Assembly: GCF_001434535.1 (NCBI RefSeq)
Contig: NZ_AYYW01000025.1
Span: 186,263-250,262, forward strand
From: Ligilactobacillus animalis KCTC 3501 = DSM 20602
GTDB lineage: Bacteria; Bacillota; Bacilli; Lactobacillales; Lactobacillaceae
Length of the DNA stretch: 64,000 nt
Direction of reading: 5' to 3'
Below are positions 8,519-16,285 of this stretch, in pieces. A model generated the notes under the pieces. The model did not search any database. It had not been told where the DNA came from and saw only the letters and a program-made list of their open reading frames with translations. The translations under genes were made by a program, and so were the position numbers. The stretch's first letter is position 1. Each line of letters opens with the position of its first letter.

Positions 8519-9512
8519 AAAATTCCCCCTTGTGGATCATCCATAGAAAATACGGTAAACAAGTCACACTGACAACTGAGATCAATGGCGTCTCATATGG
8601 TGGCGCGATGAAGCGACTGAGTAGATCCGCCCAGATCATAAAAGTTGCTCCTAATAAAGCCGTTAGCGGTAAGATCTTTTGATAGACTGGACCTGTCCAC
8701 TGTTTGACAACATGCGGAATGATCAATCCCACTAAAAATAAACTTCCAACTAAGGCAACAGCGGCGCCAGATAAGATCAAGACTAGACCTAGGAAAAATA
8801 CCATAAAGCGCGTTGTTTTTTGACCTAAGGCGACCGAAAAAGTCTGTCCTAGGCTAAGGATCGTTAACTGTTTAGCCCCGATAAAGGCTAACAGCAATCC
8901 CACCAAAATAAACGGTGCGATAACCTTTAACATCGCCCAATTGACGCCCACTAAGCCCCCAGCTTGCCAACCGATGATCGTCGGGGAAAGTTTAAAATAT
9001 GTGACTAGTCCCTGTCCTAAAGCGGTGAACAAAGCCGAGACCATCGCACCAGCTAACAAAAGATACAGCGCTGAAAATCCGATCCGGGCTTGATACGATA
9101 AGACTAACACTAAAAACGCAGCAACGGTTGCCCCGAGTAGACAAAGTAACAAGATCATACTGTAATGTAAACTCTTAAAAAATAGATAGCCCAATGCTAA
9201 GGCCAATCCCGCTCCAGCATTGATCCCTAAAAGCCCTGGATCAGCGATCGCATTTCGCATCAAACCTTGCATGATCGCACCCGCCGTGGCCATGGCAGCT
9301 CCAACTAACCCAGCTGCTAAAACGCGGGGCAAACGCAGATCGATCAAAATATCTTGCGTGGCCGTTTCTTTAAACGGATGTAACAATGTCGTCAGCAGTT
9401 CTTGTTGACTGTACGAAATAGCGCCAAAGCGTAGACCACAGTAAAGTCCCAGTAAGAAAAGCAGTGAAATAATAATGAGATAAACCGCAAACTTTTTGTT
9501 GCTAAAAGACAT
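8511..9512 (-). CDS. FecCD-type siderophore ABC transporter permease (first permease)
   Basis: 333 aa, multiple helices, with the family motif LRLPRVLAAGLVGAAMATAGAIMQG (about 56-80) and PYETPLISVVSVTCLPYFLWM at the end. Start ATG follows GGAATAGGGG and comes 9 nt after the stop of a truncated substrate-binding protein gene. Both permeases are intact while the binding protein is reduced to its tail, so the importer is probably orphaned unless another binding protein serves it. Confidence 0.88.
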   Translation of the reverse strand: MSFSNKKFAVYLIIISLLFLLGLYCGLRFGAISYSQQELLTTLLHPFKETATQDILIDLRLPRVLAAGLVGAAMATAGAIMQGLMRNAIADPGLLGINAGAGLALALGYLFFKSLHYSMILLLCLLGATVAAFLVLVLSYQARIGFSALYLLLAGAMVSALFTALGQGLVTYFKLSPTIIGWQAGGLVGVNWAMLKVIAPFILVGLLLAFIGAKQLTILSLGQTFSVALGQKTTRFMVFFLGLVLILSGAAVALVGSLFLVGLIIPHVVKQWTGPVYQKILPLTALLGATFMIWADLLSRFIAPPYETPLISVVSVTCLPYFLWMIHKGEFYD

Positions 9513-9521
9513 CTTATTCCC

Positions 9522-9670
9522 CTATTCCATTGCTTTTAATCCATTTTCGATCGTCTTTAATTCATACTCCAAACTCAATGGATCAATGTAATCAAACATA
9601 TTCAACTTGTTACATTTGAATATATTTGAGAAAGAATTATATAGTTTTTCCTTTCTTAATTTTATTTACT
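9522..9670 (-). pseudogene. C-terminal remnant of a siderophore-binding protein
   Basis: Immediately upstream of the FecCD permeases one frame reads ...LYNSFSNIFKC then DYIDPLSLEYELKTIENG and ends KAME-TAG. D-PLSLE is typical of the C-terminal end of FhuD/FepB-type binding proteins. Only about 50 of the expected 300 residues remain; the rest is replaced by the metal-ATPase island starting near 9.7 kb. No signal peptide or lipobox survives. Confidence 0.6.
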
Positions 9671-9804
9671 ACCGTCAACATTAGTATTCCCATATCCTAA
9701 CAAGAGGGTAATGGAACTAAGTATTAAAGTACATTATCAACAAAATTATAAAGATGATCCTTCAACGACTTCTACTATTATACAGACTTAACTGATTCGC
9801 CACT

Positions 9805-10038
9805 TTAAATTTTTTTTACTTGGGATTTCAGTACTTCATATCCTAATTTATCAATAGAATTTTCGATATCTTTTATCGATACTTTTTCATCGTCAAATTC
9901 CGCTCTTACCTTGCTTGAATTAAATAGTACCTTTACACTCTCTTTATTTACCCCTTCTAAGGATTTCACACCGTTTTCTATTTTTTGCATACAAGATGGA
10001 CAAGTTAATGTTTCTAATTGAATCGTTGCTTTTTGCAT
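9805..10038 (-). CDS. Heavy-metal-associated (HMA) domain protein, CopZ-like
   Basis: 77 aa, one ferredoxin-like HMA domain. The metal loop is TCPSCM (residues 13-18), giving the CxxC site that carries Cu(I) or a similar soft metal. It is the third gene of ric-ATPase-HMA on the minus strand and probably delivers metal to, or receives it from, the neighbouring P-type ATPase, which lacks its own HMA domain. An FNR-like half-palindrome lies at 10076-10089 in the 62-bp gap, so it may also have its own promoter. Ribosome site AAAGGAG. Confidence 0.85.
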   Translation of the reverse strand: MQKATIQLETLTCPSCMQKIENGVKSLEGVNKESVKVLFNSSKVRAEFDDEKVSIKDIENSIDKLGYEVLKSQVKKI

Positions 10039-10075
10039 ATTTCATTTCTCCTTTGATATATTTATCTATTTTAAA

Positions 10076-10089
10076 TTGATTTAGATTAA
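10076..10089. promoter_or_regulatory. FNR-like box upstream of the HMA gene
   Basis: TTGATTTAGATTAA, 12 of 14 positions consistent with TTGATNNNNATCAA allowing the four free bases; it shares the core CTAAATCAA (opposite strand) with the box at 12366-12379. Confidence 0.4.
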
Positions 10090-10100
10090 AAATTTTATTT

Positions 10101-11948
10101 TCATAATTTATAGCGAAGAAGTCTCATAGCATTTAGAATTACTACTAATATACTCGCTTCGTGTACTAACATACCGATTGACATATTCATCCATTCACTA
10201 AAGAATACGCTGGCAAGCAGGACTAATACAACTCCTACTGCAATAATTATATTTTGAAGCATATTATTAGCTGTTGCTTTTGTTAAACCTAGTGCATATG
10301 GCAAGCGGCTGAAATCAGAGTTCATTAAAACAACATCTGAAGTTTCAATGGCTACATCTGTTCCACTTCCCATAGCAATTCCTATTTGTGCTAGAGCTAG
10401 TGAAGGACTATCATTTACTCCGTCCCCAACAAATGCAACAATTTGACCTCTTTCTTGCAGTGCTTTAATATATGCTGATTTATCTTCCGGCAACATGTGC
10501 CCGTGGGCTTCGGTGAGTCCAAGTTCACGCGCCACCAAATCCACGGTTCCTTGATTATCACCTGAAAGAACGACTAGATTTTTAACACCAAGTTTTTTCA
10601 GCTGTTGAAGATCTTCTTTGACACCAGGACGAATTTGATCACGAATTCCTATCAATACCTTTAATTCACCATCAACGGATGTTAGAACCAGTGAATTTCC
10701 ATTCTCCTCGAATCTGGCAATATCTCCTCGAACTTTTTTACTTAAAAGAACATTTTCTTGTTCCATCAATGCGACATTCCCGACCGCAACTCTATGACCT
10801 TCTACATGAGCTACAATTCCTCCGCCTTTGACAACCACCGTTTTTTCAACGGTATATGATTTTGTATCTCCAATATATTCCACAACCGCTTTTGCTAATG
10901 GATGATCGGATTCCTTTTCAACACTTGACAGATAAGCTAATACTTCGTCTACATTATCTGCATAAATTTCTTTATCCGCTACTTTAGGATTTCCTATTGT
11001 TAATGTTCCAGTTTTGTCAAATACCATGGTGTCTAGTCTGCTAAAATCACTAATTACCTCGCTGCCTTTTAGAAGAACACTATGACGTGCTCCATTACCA
11101 ATACCTGCAACATTTGAAACAGGGACACCGATTACCAATGCTCCTGGGCATCCTAAAACTAATATCGTGATTGCAAGTTCAATATCCCTTGAAATGAGCC
11201 CTACAATAAAAGAGAGACCTAAAACAGCAGGGGTATAATATTTAGAGAATCTATCAATAAAGCGTTCTGCCTCTGATTTTGAATCCTGTGCTTCTTCCAC
11301 TAACTCAATGATTTTACCAAAAGTAGTGTCTTCACCTACACGGTCAGCTGTGATTTGCAGTGTGCCATTTTCTAAAATTGTTCCAGCATATACTCCTGAA
11401 TCTTTCTTTTTGCTTACTGGAACTGCTTCACCTGTAATACTTGCTTCATTAATGTGCCCTTCTCCTGTCAACACTGTACCATCAACTGGAATTTTTGCAC
11501 CTGTTTTAACAAGTAAAATATCACCGACATCAACCTCTTCTATTTCGACTTCTTCAAACTCACCATTTTTCAGTTGCTTTAAAGCAACTTCTGGCGCCAT
11601 TTCAGTTAATTCTTTTATTGCAGAACGTGTTTTATTAAGTGTCCTTTGTTCTAAATAAGCTCCAAATAGAAATAAGAACGTAACGATTGCCGATTCTTCA
11701 TAGTTCTTGATTATAAAAGCTCCGATAACTGCAATAGTAACTAAAACATCGATACTGACAACTTTGACCTTCAATGCTTGATACGCTTGGATAGCAATCG
11801 GTATAACTCCTAAAACGGAGGCAATTATTAGTGACCATATGGCTATAGGTTCGTTTTTAAATCCTAATTTACTAACATATGCAATTATTATTAAAATTGC
11901 ACTTACTATGGTAATATGATTCTTCTTTCCTAAAATGAATTTTTGCAT
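10101..11948 (-). CDS. P1B-type heavy-metal-translocating ATPase with CPG motif
   Basis: About 615 aa, ATP-driven metal pump in the membrane. Phosphatase motif TGEAVP (about 172-177), membrane metal motif GCPGALVIG (about 266), phosphorylation site DKTGTLT (about 311), SDHPLAKA (about 348), hinge GDGVNDSP (about 508). No N-terminal HMA domain; the adjacent 77-aa HMA protein may supply it. The transmembrane motif is CPG instead of the usual CPC of Cu and Cd/Zn pumps, so the metal is uncertain. Start chosen at the second Met behind AAGGAG. Codon use and very low GATC content differ from the flanking siderophore genes, indicating transfer. Confidence 0.9.
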   Translation of the reverse strand: MQKFILGKKNHITIVSAILIIIAYVSKLGFKNEPIAIWSLIIASVLGVIPIAIQAYQALKVKVVSIDVLVTIAVIGAFIIKNYEESAIVTFLFLFGAYLEQRTLNKTRSAIKELTEMAPEVALKQLKNGEFEEVEIEEVDVGDILLVKTGAKIPVDGTVLTGEGHINEASITGEAVPVSKKKDSGVYAGTILENGTLQITADRVGEDTTFGKIIELVEEAQDSKSEAERFIDRFSKYYTPAVLGLSFIVGLISRDIELAITILVLGCPGALVIGVPVSNVAGIGNGARHSVLLKGSEVISDFSRLDTMVFDKTGTLTIGNPKVADKEIYADNVDEVLAYLSSVEKESDHPLAKAVVEYIGDTKSYTVEKTVVVKGGGIVAHVEGHRVAVGNVALMEQENVLLSKKVRGDIARFEENGNSLVLTSVDGELKVLIGIRDQIRPGVKEDLQQLKKLGVKNLVVLSGDNQGTVDLVARELGLTEAHGHMLPEDKSAYIKALQERGQIVAFVGDGVNDSPSLALAQIGIAMGSGTDVAIETSDVVLMNSDFSRLPYALGLTKATANNMLQNIIIAVGVVLVLLASVFFSEWMNMSIGMLVHEASILVVILNAMRLLRYKL

Positions 11949-11998
11949 ATTCATGCTCCTTCATCTTATAATTTTTAGTAATCTAGTATTGATTTATT

Positions 11999-12301
11999 TT
12001 ATGATCCATAGGCTCTATCTATTTCTGCCAACATGTTATATACTGCTTCATAGCTTTCACAAACATCATCTGGAACTGTATAATTATCTGTAATTTCACG
12101 CAACTTTACAAATTCATCTACTAAGTCAGGTTTTCCCGCTCCTGCATCTTCTACTTTTTTTACAAGCCTATCAAATACTTTACGCACTTGGTGAAATTCC
12201 GGGTGATTACCGCCATGAACTCGTGCTACAACTGGTACATATTGTGCCAATAGTTTTAAATGAGTTTCCTTTTCTTGATTAAATTTTACTTGTTTTGACA
12301 T
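11999..12301 (-). CDS. RIC/hemerythrin-like helical protein
   Basis: 100 aa from the Met at 12301 (ribosome site GAAGGAAAAA). Contains YVPVVARVHGGNHPEFHQVRKVFDRL and a C-terminal PDDVCESYEAVYNMLAEIDRAYG, which resemble the C-terminal hemerythrin-like part of the di-iron ScdA/RIC family of Fe-S repair proteins. His residues in HGGNHPEFH are candidate iron ligands, but the full set of seven hemerythrin ligands is not present in so short a chain. First gene of the operon with the ATPase and HMA genes, preceded by an FNR-like box, so expression under low oxygen or nitrosative stress is plausible. Confidence 0.6.
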   Translation of the reverse strand: MSKQVKFNQEKETHLKLLAQYVPVVARVHGGNHPEFHQVRKVFDRLVKKVEDAGAGKPDLVDEFVKLREITDNYTVPDDVCESYEAVYNMLAEIDRAYGS

Positions 12302-12365
12302 GTTTTTCCTTCTTTCTTTTATCTTTGACTTGATTACATCATACAAGCGATTAAAAGAAATTAAA

Positions 12366-12379
12366 TTGACCTAAATCAA
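12366..12379. promoter_or_regulatory. FNR-like operator upstream of ric-ATPase-HMA
   Basis: TTGACCTAAATCAA, a near match to the FNR/FLP consensus TTGATNNNNATCAA, 65 bp upstream of the ric start and 108 bp from the Crp/Fnr regulator stop that most likely reads it. Confidence 0.6.
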
Positions 12380-12426
12380 GTTTATGCATTTTTGCGTAAA
12401 TATTTGCGTTTTTTGCCTAAAAATAT

Positions 12427-12464
12427 AAAACAGTTGAAGTTTTGAAGTGACTCCAACTGTTTTA
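12427..12464 (-). terminator. Terminator after the Crp/Fnr gene
   Basis: Inverted repeat AAAACAGTTG/CAACTGTTTT with T-rich flanks on the minus strand, between the regulator and the ric operon. Confidence 0.65.
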
Positions 12465-12486
12465 TGTTTCATTTTATGACTATCAT

Positions 12487-13236
12487 TTATACTAACAACA
12501 AACCATCTAAATCCAAAATCTCAATCTTTCTACTTGCTTTTTGTTTTATATAACCTTCATTCTCAAAATCAGCCAACTTTCTACTTACCGTTTCAGGTGT
12601 AGTTCCTAAGTAAGAAGCTAAATCCTTTCTATTCATTGGCAATTCAATTTCCATTGAACCCTCACCATCATCCATACATTCTGCAAGAAACAGCGCTAAT
12701 CTAGCATCCACCTTTTCTGTAGTGAATCTGGTTGTTTGTTTTTCTAATGTTTCCAATCGGTTAGAAAGTTCTGATAAGAACTTCAAAGATATCGTAGGGT
12801 ACTTTAATAAAAATTCTTGTAAATCATTTTTACTAATCATACACACATCGGTATTGCTCATTGCTTCTGCATACGCTTCATGGATCGATTCACGAAACAA
12901 AGCTAGTTCTCCAGTAAAATCTCCAGGATTTAAAATTCTCAATAATTGTTCTTTTCCAGACTCAGATAAACGATAGATTCTAATTTTACCCTTACTTACA
13001 ACATATAAGGCATTGGATGTATCTCCCTCCCGATAAACCATTTGACCCTTTTTATATGAAATTGACTTCATCACTTTCATAATTTCATCCATCTGCTCTT
13101 CTTCTAAATGATTAAAGATTGGAACGACACTGATACATGAAGCTTGTGAATCTAATTTATCTCTGTGATGATGAGTGTGAGAGGAAGTATTACACCCATC
13201 TTTTCTTATATCTTGTTTGGAATCCTTTTTCGACAT
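12487..13236 (-). CDS. Crp/Fnr family transcriptional regulator
   Basis: 249 aa. Cyclic-nucleotide-type beta barrel (about residues 40-160, with GDFTGELALFRE) and a C-terminal winged helix whose recognition helix is TTPETVSRKLADFE (about 206-219). The N-terminal tail has Cys15, Cys34 and a cluster HTHHH (20-24), and Cys132 lies in the barrel: possible ligands for Fe-S, haem or metal sensing. It reads the same direction as, and lies upstream of, the ric-ATPase-HMA operon, whose leader carries an FNR-like box. Ribosome site AAAGGAG. Confidence 0.88.
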   Translation of the reverse strand: MSKKDSKQDIRKDGCNTSSHTHHHRDKLDSQASCISVVPIFNHLEEEQMDEIMKVMKSISYKKGQMVYREGDTSNALYVVSKGKIRIYRLSESGKEQLLRILNPGDFTGELALFRESIHEAYAEAMSNTDVCMISKNDLQEFLLKYPTISLKFLSELSNRLETLEKQTTRFTTEKVDARLALFLAECMDDGEGSMEIELPMNRKDLASYLGTTPETVSRKLADFENEGYIKQKASRKIEILDLDGLLLV

Positions 13237-13850
13237 TTAGATACTCCTTTCATAACTTCTTGTAGCCTTGTTTATCTCTTCCAAATATTCATGTTTATAT
13301 CTAACACGAGGAAATTTCCAAACATTTCCTGGTACTTTTTGTGTGTTATAAGGTTGGGGTGGATTTTTCCTATAATCAATTAACCCCCTTTTAGCTCCGG
13401 TTTTTGCTTCAACTAAATATCTTCATGATTAAAAGTATACTTTGTTTTATCGCTTTTTGCGGCCATCAATATTGGCTCATATAGGGAACCGTATTTCTTC
13501 TTAGATTGAACTCCAGAACTATCATATACCCATACAATATCATTAATTATCATGGATATATAAGGCATGTTCTGGGTCGAATTCATTAAATAGAATGTAC
13601 CGTTATCCTTTAAAACTCTAAAGCATTCGTCGATCCATCTGTAACACCAATTTAGGTATTCGTTTTTATTTTCCCATGAATCGCTTTCATTACCAAAATC
13701 TTTCCCTAAATTATAAGGTGGATCAGCAAAAATCAAATCTACTGATTTATCCTTAATTGATTTTAATGTAGATATACAGTCATTGAATATGGTTAAAGAA
13801 TCCTCAGATTCGACATATTCAAAATTAGTGTCATTAAATAGCCGTATCAT
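13237..13850 (-). pseudogene. N6-adenine DNA methyltransferase of the YhdJ type, degraded
   Basis: Beta-class methyltransferase remnant. Motif IV ADPPYNLG (about residue 41) and YDSSGVQSKKKYGSLYEPILM are intact. Lesions: about eight residues appear missing before IVWVYDSSG; a one-base loss in a T run after FNHEDI shifts the frame (13410 region); the sequence then continues as VEAKTGAKRGLIDYRKNPPQ...VPGNVWKFPRVRYK in the new frame and loses the C-terminal HPTQKP and DPFAGSF motifs that bind AdoMet. The remnant stops one base set before the Crp/Fnr ATG. Methylation activity is not expected. Confidence 0.75.
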
Positions 13851-14028
13851 TCATCGATCTCTTTTTAGTTGGTCTCAGAATAAGTGATTGATCTTCCCTA
13901 TTCAGATATATATCGAAATGTGTCTCCCCTTTTTCTACATTCATATTTTGTAGAATTATTTTTGGCAAACGTATTCTCATATCTTGTTGCAAAACATATG
14001 TGTCTAAATAAACTAATTCGTTACCCAT
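13834..14028 (-). CDS. AbrB/SpoVT-like small protein
   Basis: 64 aa from the ATG at 14028, preceded by GGAGGGG. The sequence YLDTYVLQQDMRIRLPKIIL then NVEKGETHFDIYL has the swapped-hairpin pattern of AbrB/MazE-like DNA-binding domains. It overlaps the start of the methyltransferase remnant by 17 nt, so it once was the first gene of that operon, perhaps as its regulator. Confidence 0.5.
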   Translation of the reverse strand: MGNELVYLDTYVLQQDMRIRLPKIILQNMNVEKGETHFDIYLNREDQSLILRPTKKRSMNDTAI

Positions 14029-14105
14029 ATTAGCCCCTCCAATCTTCCAGTCTGAATATAGGCTAAAAATAGTCTGAAGCCAATTACTTTTCATTATGCG
14101 TATTG

Positions 14106-14222
14106 TCAACTCACCAACTCAATAAATATATCGGCTGATGACTTTTCTAACTCACCACTCTTAGATATCTTCCCACAAAGCAAAAATCCGTGATTATCCT
14201 TCCGGCTTATAACCAGACCTCA
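14106..14222 (-). pseudogene. C-terminal remnant of an unidentified protein
   Basis: A start-less frame reads KDNHGFLLCGKISKSGELEK and ends SSADIFIELVS-TGA. It looks like coding sequence truncated at its 5' side near the rlmD terminator and precedes the AbrB-like and methylase genes; a lost restriction enzyme is one possibility, but I do not recognise the family. Confidence 0.28.
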
Positions 14223-14231
14223 AATCACGGA
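14187..14231 (-). terminator. rlmD terminator
   Basis: Stem TCCGTGATT/AATCACGGA with a 27-nt loop that has its own short pairing, followed by TTTTTGC on the minus strand. Confidence 0.6.
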
Positions 14232-14261
14232 AAGCCTTTATTTACTTACCTTTTTACAGTC

Positions 14262-15638
14262 TTACTTATCAGCCCTTGACATCAATACAACCGTCTCAAC
14301 ATGTGCTGTTTGTGGGAACTGATCGACTGGCAAGATCGGTTGGGTCACATCATATCCAAGTTCCATGAAACTTTGCAGATCACGGACTAAAGTTGCTGGA
14401 TTACAGCTGACATAAACGATCTTTTGTGGTTGCATCTTAGTGGCACTTTCGATCAAACTTTGCGTCAATCCTTTGCGTGGTGGATCGACCATGATCACAT
14501 CTGGCTTGATCCCCTGTTCTTGCCAAGTTGCCATCCAGTCTTCGGCATTGCCCACTTCAAATTCCAAATTATTCAAGTTGTTTAACGCCGCATTTTTCTT
14601 GGCATCCGCGATCGCAGCTTCAACGATCTCGACCCCATACACTTTTTTAGCATGCTTTGCCATAGATAATGAGATCGTCCCAATACCACAGTAAGCATCA
14701 ATAACGGTCTCATTTCCGGTCAAACCGGCACGCTTGATCGCCTCTTGATAAAGTTTTTCGGTCTGCGTTGGGTTGACTTGGTAAAATGATTTTGCTGAGA
14801 TCTCAAATTTAAGTCCATTCAACTGATCTGTGATATATTCTTGACCAGCTAATACCTGGGTCTTGTCACCCAAAATCACATTGGTCTGTTTGGAATTGAT
14901 ATTTTGTTGCAAACTCACCACATCAGGACAAGCAGCCATGATCTCAGTCACGATCGCTTCTTTATTTGGTAGCTTATTGGTCCGCGTCACCAAAACGACC
15001 ATCACTTCTTTAGAATAGTGTCCTCGCCGTACCATGATATGCCGTAAGATCCCGCTATGTGTAACTTCATCATAAGCTGTCACTTGATATTTTTGTAAGA
15101 TCGCCAACACTTTTTGGATCACTTCATCGATCCGCTTATCTTGGATCAAGAAGTCTGTTAGTGGCAAGAAATTATGGCTACCACGCTTGAAAAAGCCAGC
15201 TGTCAATTTCCCATCAAGCTCACGGACTGGGACTTGTGCCTTGTTACGATAGGCATATGGTTCTGCCATCCCCAAAGTTTGTTCAACTGCTAGATCGGCT
15301 AGATGCGCCTTTTGCAATAGGTCACTAACTAATTTTTGTTTGAATTTCAACTGAGCTGGATAAGCCAGGTGTTGTAATGGTGCGATCCCTGTTTGTGAAT
15401 AAGCTTTGCCTTTCCCCGTCACCCGATCAGGACTGGTCGTTAAGCGTTCGATAACTTTAGCATAACCAAAATTTTTACCGACCTTTAACACATGGAGTTT
15501 AACTTTTTCACCAGGTAAAGCATCATCACAAAAAAGTGAATATCCGTCAACTTTAGCGACACCCATTCCTTGATAAGTCAGATCCACGATCGTCGCTTCT
15601 ACTTTTTGATTTTTAACTACAGGTAATTTCCGTTTCAT
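14262..15638 (-). CDS. rlmD: 23S rRNA (uracil-5-)-methyltransferase RlmD/RlmCD family
   Basis: 458 aa. N-terminal TRAM domain (about 10-65) binds RNA; C-terminal Rossmann methyltransferase with VDAYCGIGTISLSMA, VDPPRKG (D385) and catalytic Cys in YVSCNPATLVRD (Cys412). It methylates U1939 and, in Gram-positive enzymes, possibly U747 of 23S rRNA. The usual iron-sulfur Cys cluster after the TRAM domain is replaced by TGIAPLQHLAY, so no cluster is expected. Its ATG overlaps the stop of the membrane protein gene upstream (TAATG). Confidence 0.93.
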   Translation of the reverse strand: MKRKLPVVKNQKVEATIVDLTYQGMGVAKVDGYSLFCDDALPGEKVKLHVLKVGKNFGYAKVIERLTTSPDRVTGKGKAYSQTGIAPLQHLAYPAQLKFKQKLVSDLLQKAHLADLAVEQTLGMAEPYAYRNKAQVPVRELDGKLTAGFFKRGSHNFLPLTDFLIQDKRIDEVIQKVLAILQKYQVTAYDEVTHSGILRHIMVRRGHYSKEVMVVLVTRTNKLPNKEAIVTEIMAACPDVVSLQQNINSKQTNVILGDKTQVLAGQEYITDQLNGLKFEISAKSFYQVNPTQTEKLYQEAIKRAGLTGNETVIDAYCGIGTISLSMAKHAKKVYGVEIVEAAIADAKKNAALNNLNNLEFEVGNAEDWMATWQEQGIKPDVIMVDPPRKGLTQSLIESATKMQPQKIVYVSCNPATLVRDLQSFMELGYDVTQPILPVDQFPQTAHVETVVLMSRADK

Positions 15639-16204
15639 TACTTATCCTCACTTGTTTTAGTTTTACTTGTTCTTTTAAAAGCTGTCCTTAAATTAGGAAA
15701 TTTCTTTTCTAAAAAATATGTACAAGCTAAGTCCGACACAGCTGAAAGTTCCCATAAATACCAAGTACTGCCCGTGCTAAAATACTTAAAGATAAAGAGG
15801 TCACGTTCAACTTCTTCTTGCAATTTTTCTAAAATCATTTGAAAGCCGATCCCATGCTCAGCTACAGCTTCTAACATGATCCCCACTAAAAAGACCAAAA
15901 ACCAGCCAATATTATATGCTTTTCCTTTTTTGAGCAACTTGATCGGACGTCCATGTTTGTCAAATCTAGTAGTTTCTTTGAGCTCTGCATCCCTTGTCTG
16001 ATACCAACCTAAGCACACTGCAACTATGCATAAAGCACACATTATCCCTACATTTTTCCAATTCCAAGTAAAGTTAGCTAAAAACATCCAGAAAGCATAG
16101 AACGGTAACGTTACAGCCTCTAACCGACTTACCTTCTCAAACTTGAACGCTTTAGAGCACATATACCCGACTGCAAGCAGTAAAATCAAATAAAATTTCA
16201 TCAT
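15638..16204 (-). CDS. Conserved membrane protein of unknown function
   Basis: About 188 aa from the ATGATG at 16204 (upstream GAAAGAAG; the longer frame to 16279 runs through a terminator). Four hydrophobic segments: FYLILLLAVGYMC, LPFYAFWMFLANF, VGIMCALCIVAVCLGWY and NIGWFLVFLVGIMLEAVAE; basic C-terminal tail. No catalytic motif seen and the family is not recognised. Translationally coupled to rlmD. Confidence 0.65.
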   Translation of the reverse strand: MMKFYLILLLAVGYMCSKAFKFEKVSRLEAVTLPFYAFWMFLANFTWNWKNVGIMCALCIVAVCLGWYQTRDAELKETTRFDKHGRPIKLLKKGKAYNIGWFLVFLVGIMLEAVAEHGIGFQMILEKLQEEVERDLFIFKYFSTGSTWYLWELSAVSDLACTYFLEKKFPNLRTAFKRTSKTKTSEDK

Positions 16205-16252
16205 CAAACTTCTTTCTTTATCATTATTATCTATTCTACCAAGTCCGGGAAC

Positions 16253-16278
16253 ACAAAAAAAGTGGCAAAGCGCCACCA
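16253..16278 (-). terminator. Terminator after the pirin-like remnant
   Basis: GTGGC-GCTTT-GCCAC stem followed by seven T on the minus strand. Confidence 0.65.
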
Positions 16279-16285
16279 TTTTTTA

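Noticed and set aside
9670..9804. Insertion sequence at the island junction
   Set aside because: No transposase frame or clear terminal inverted repeat could be found.
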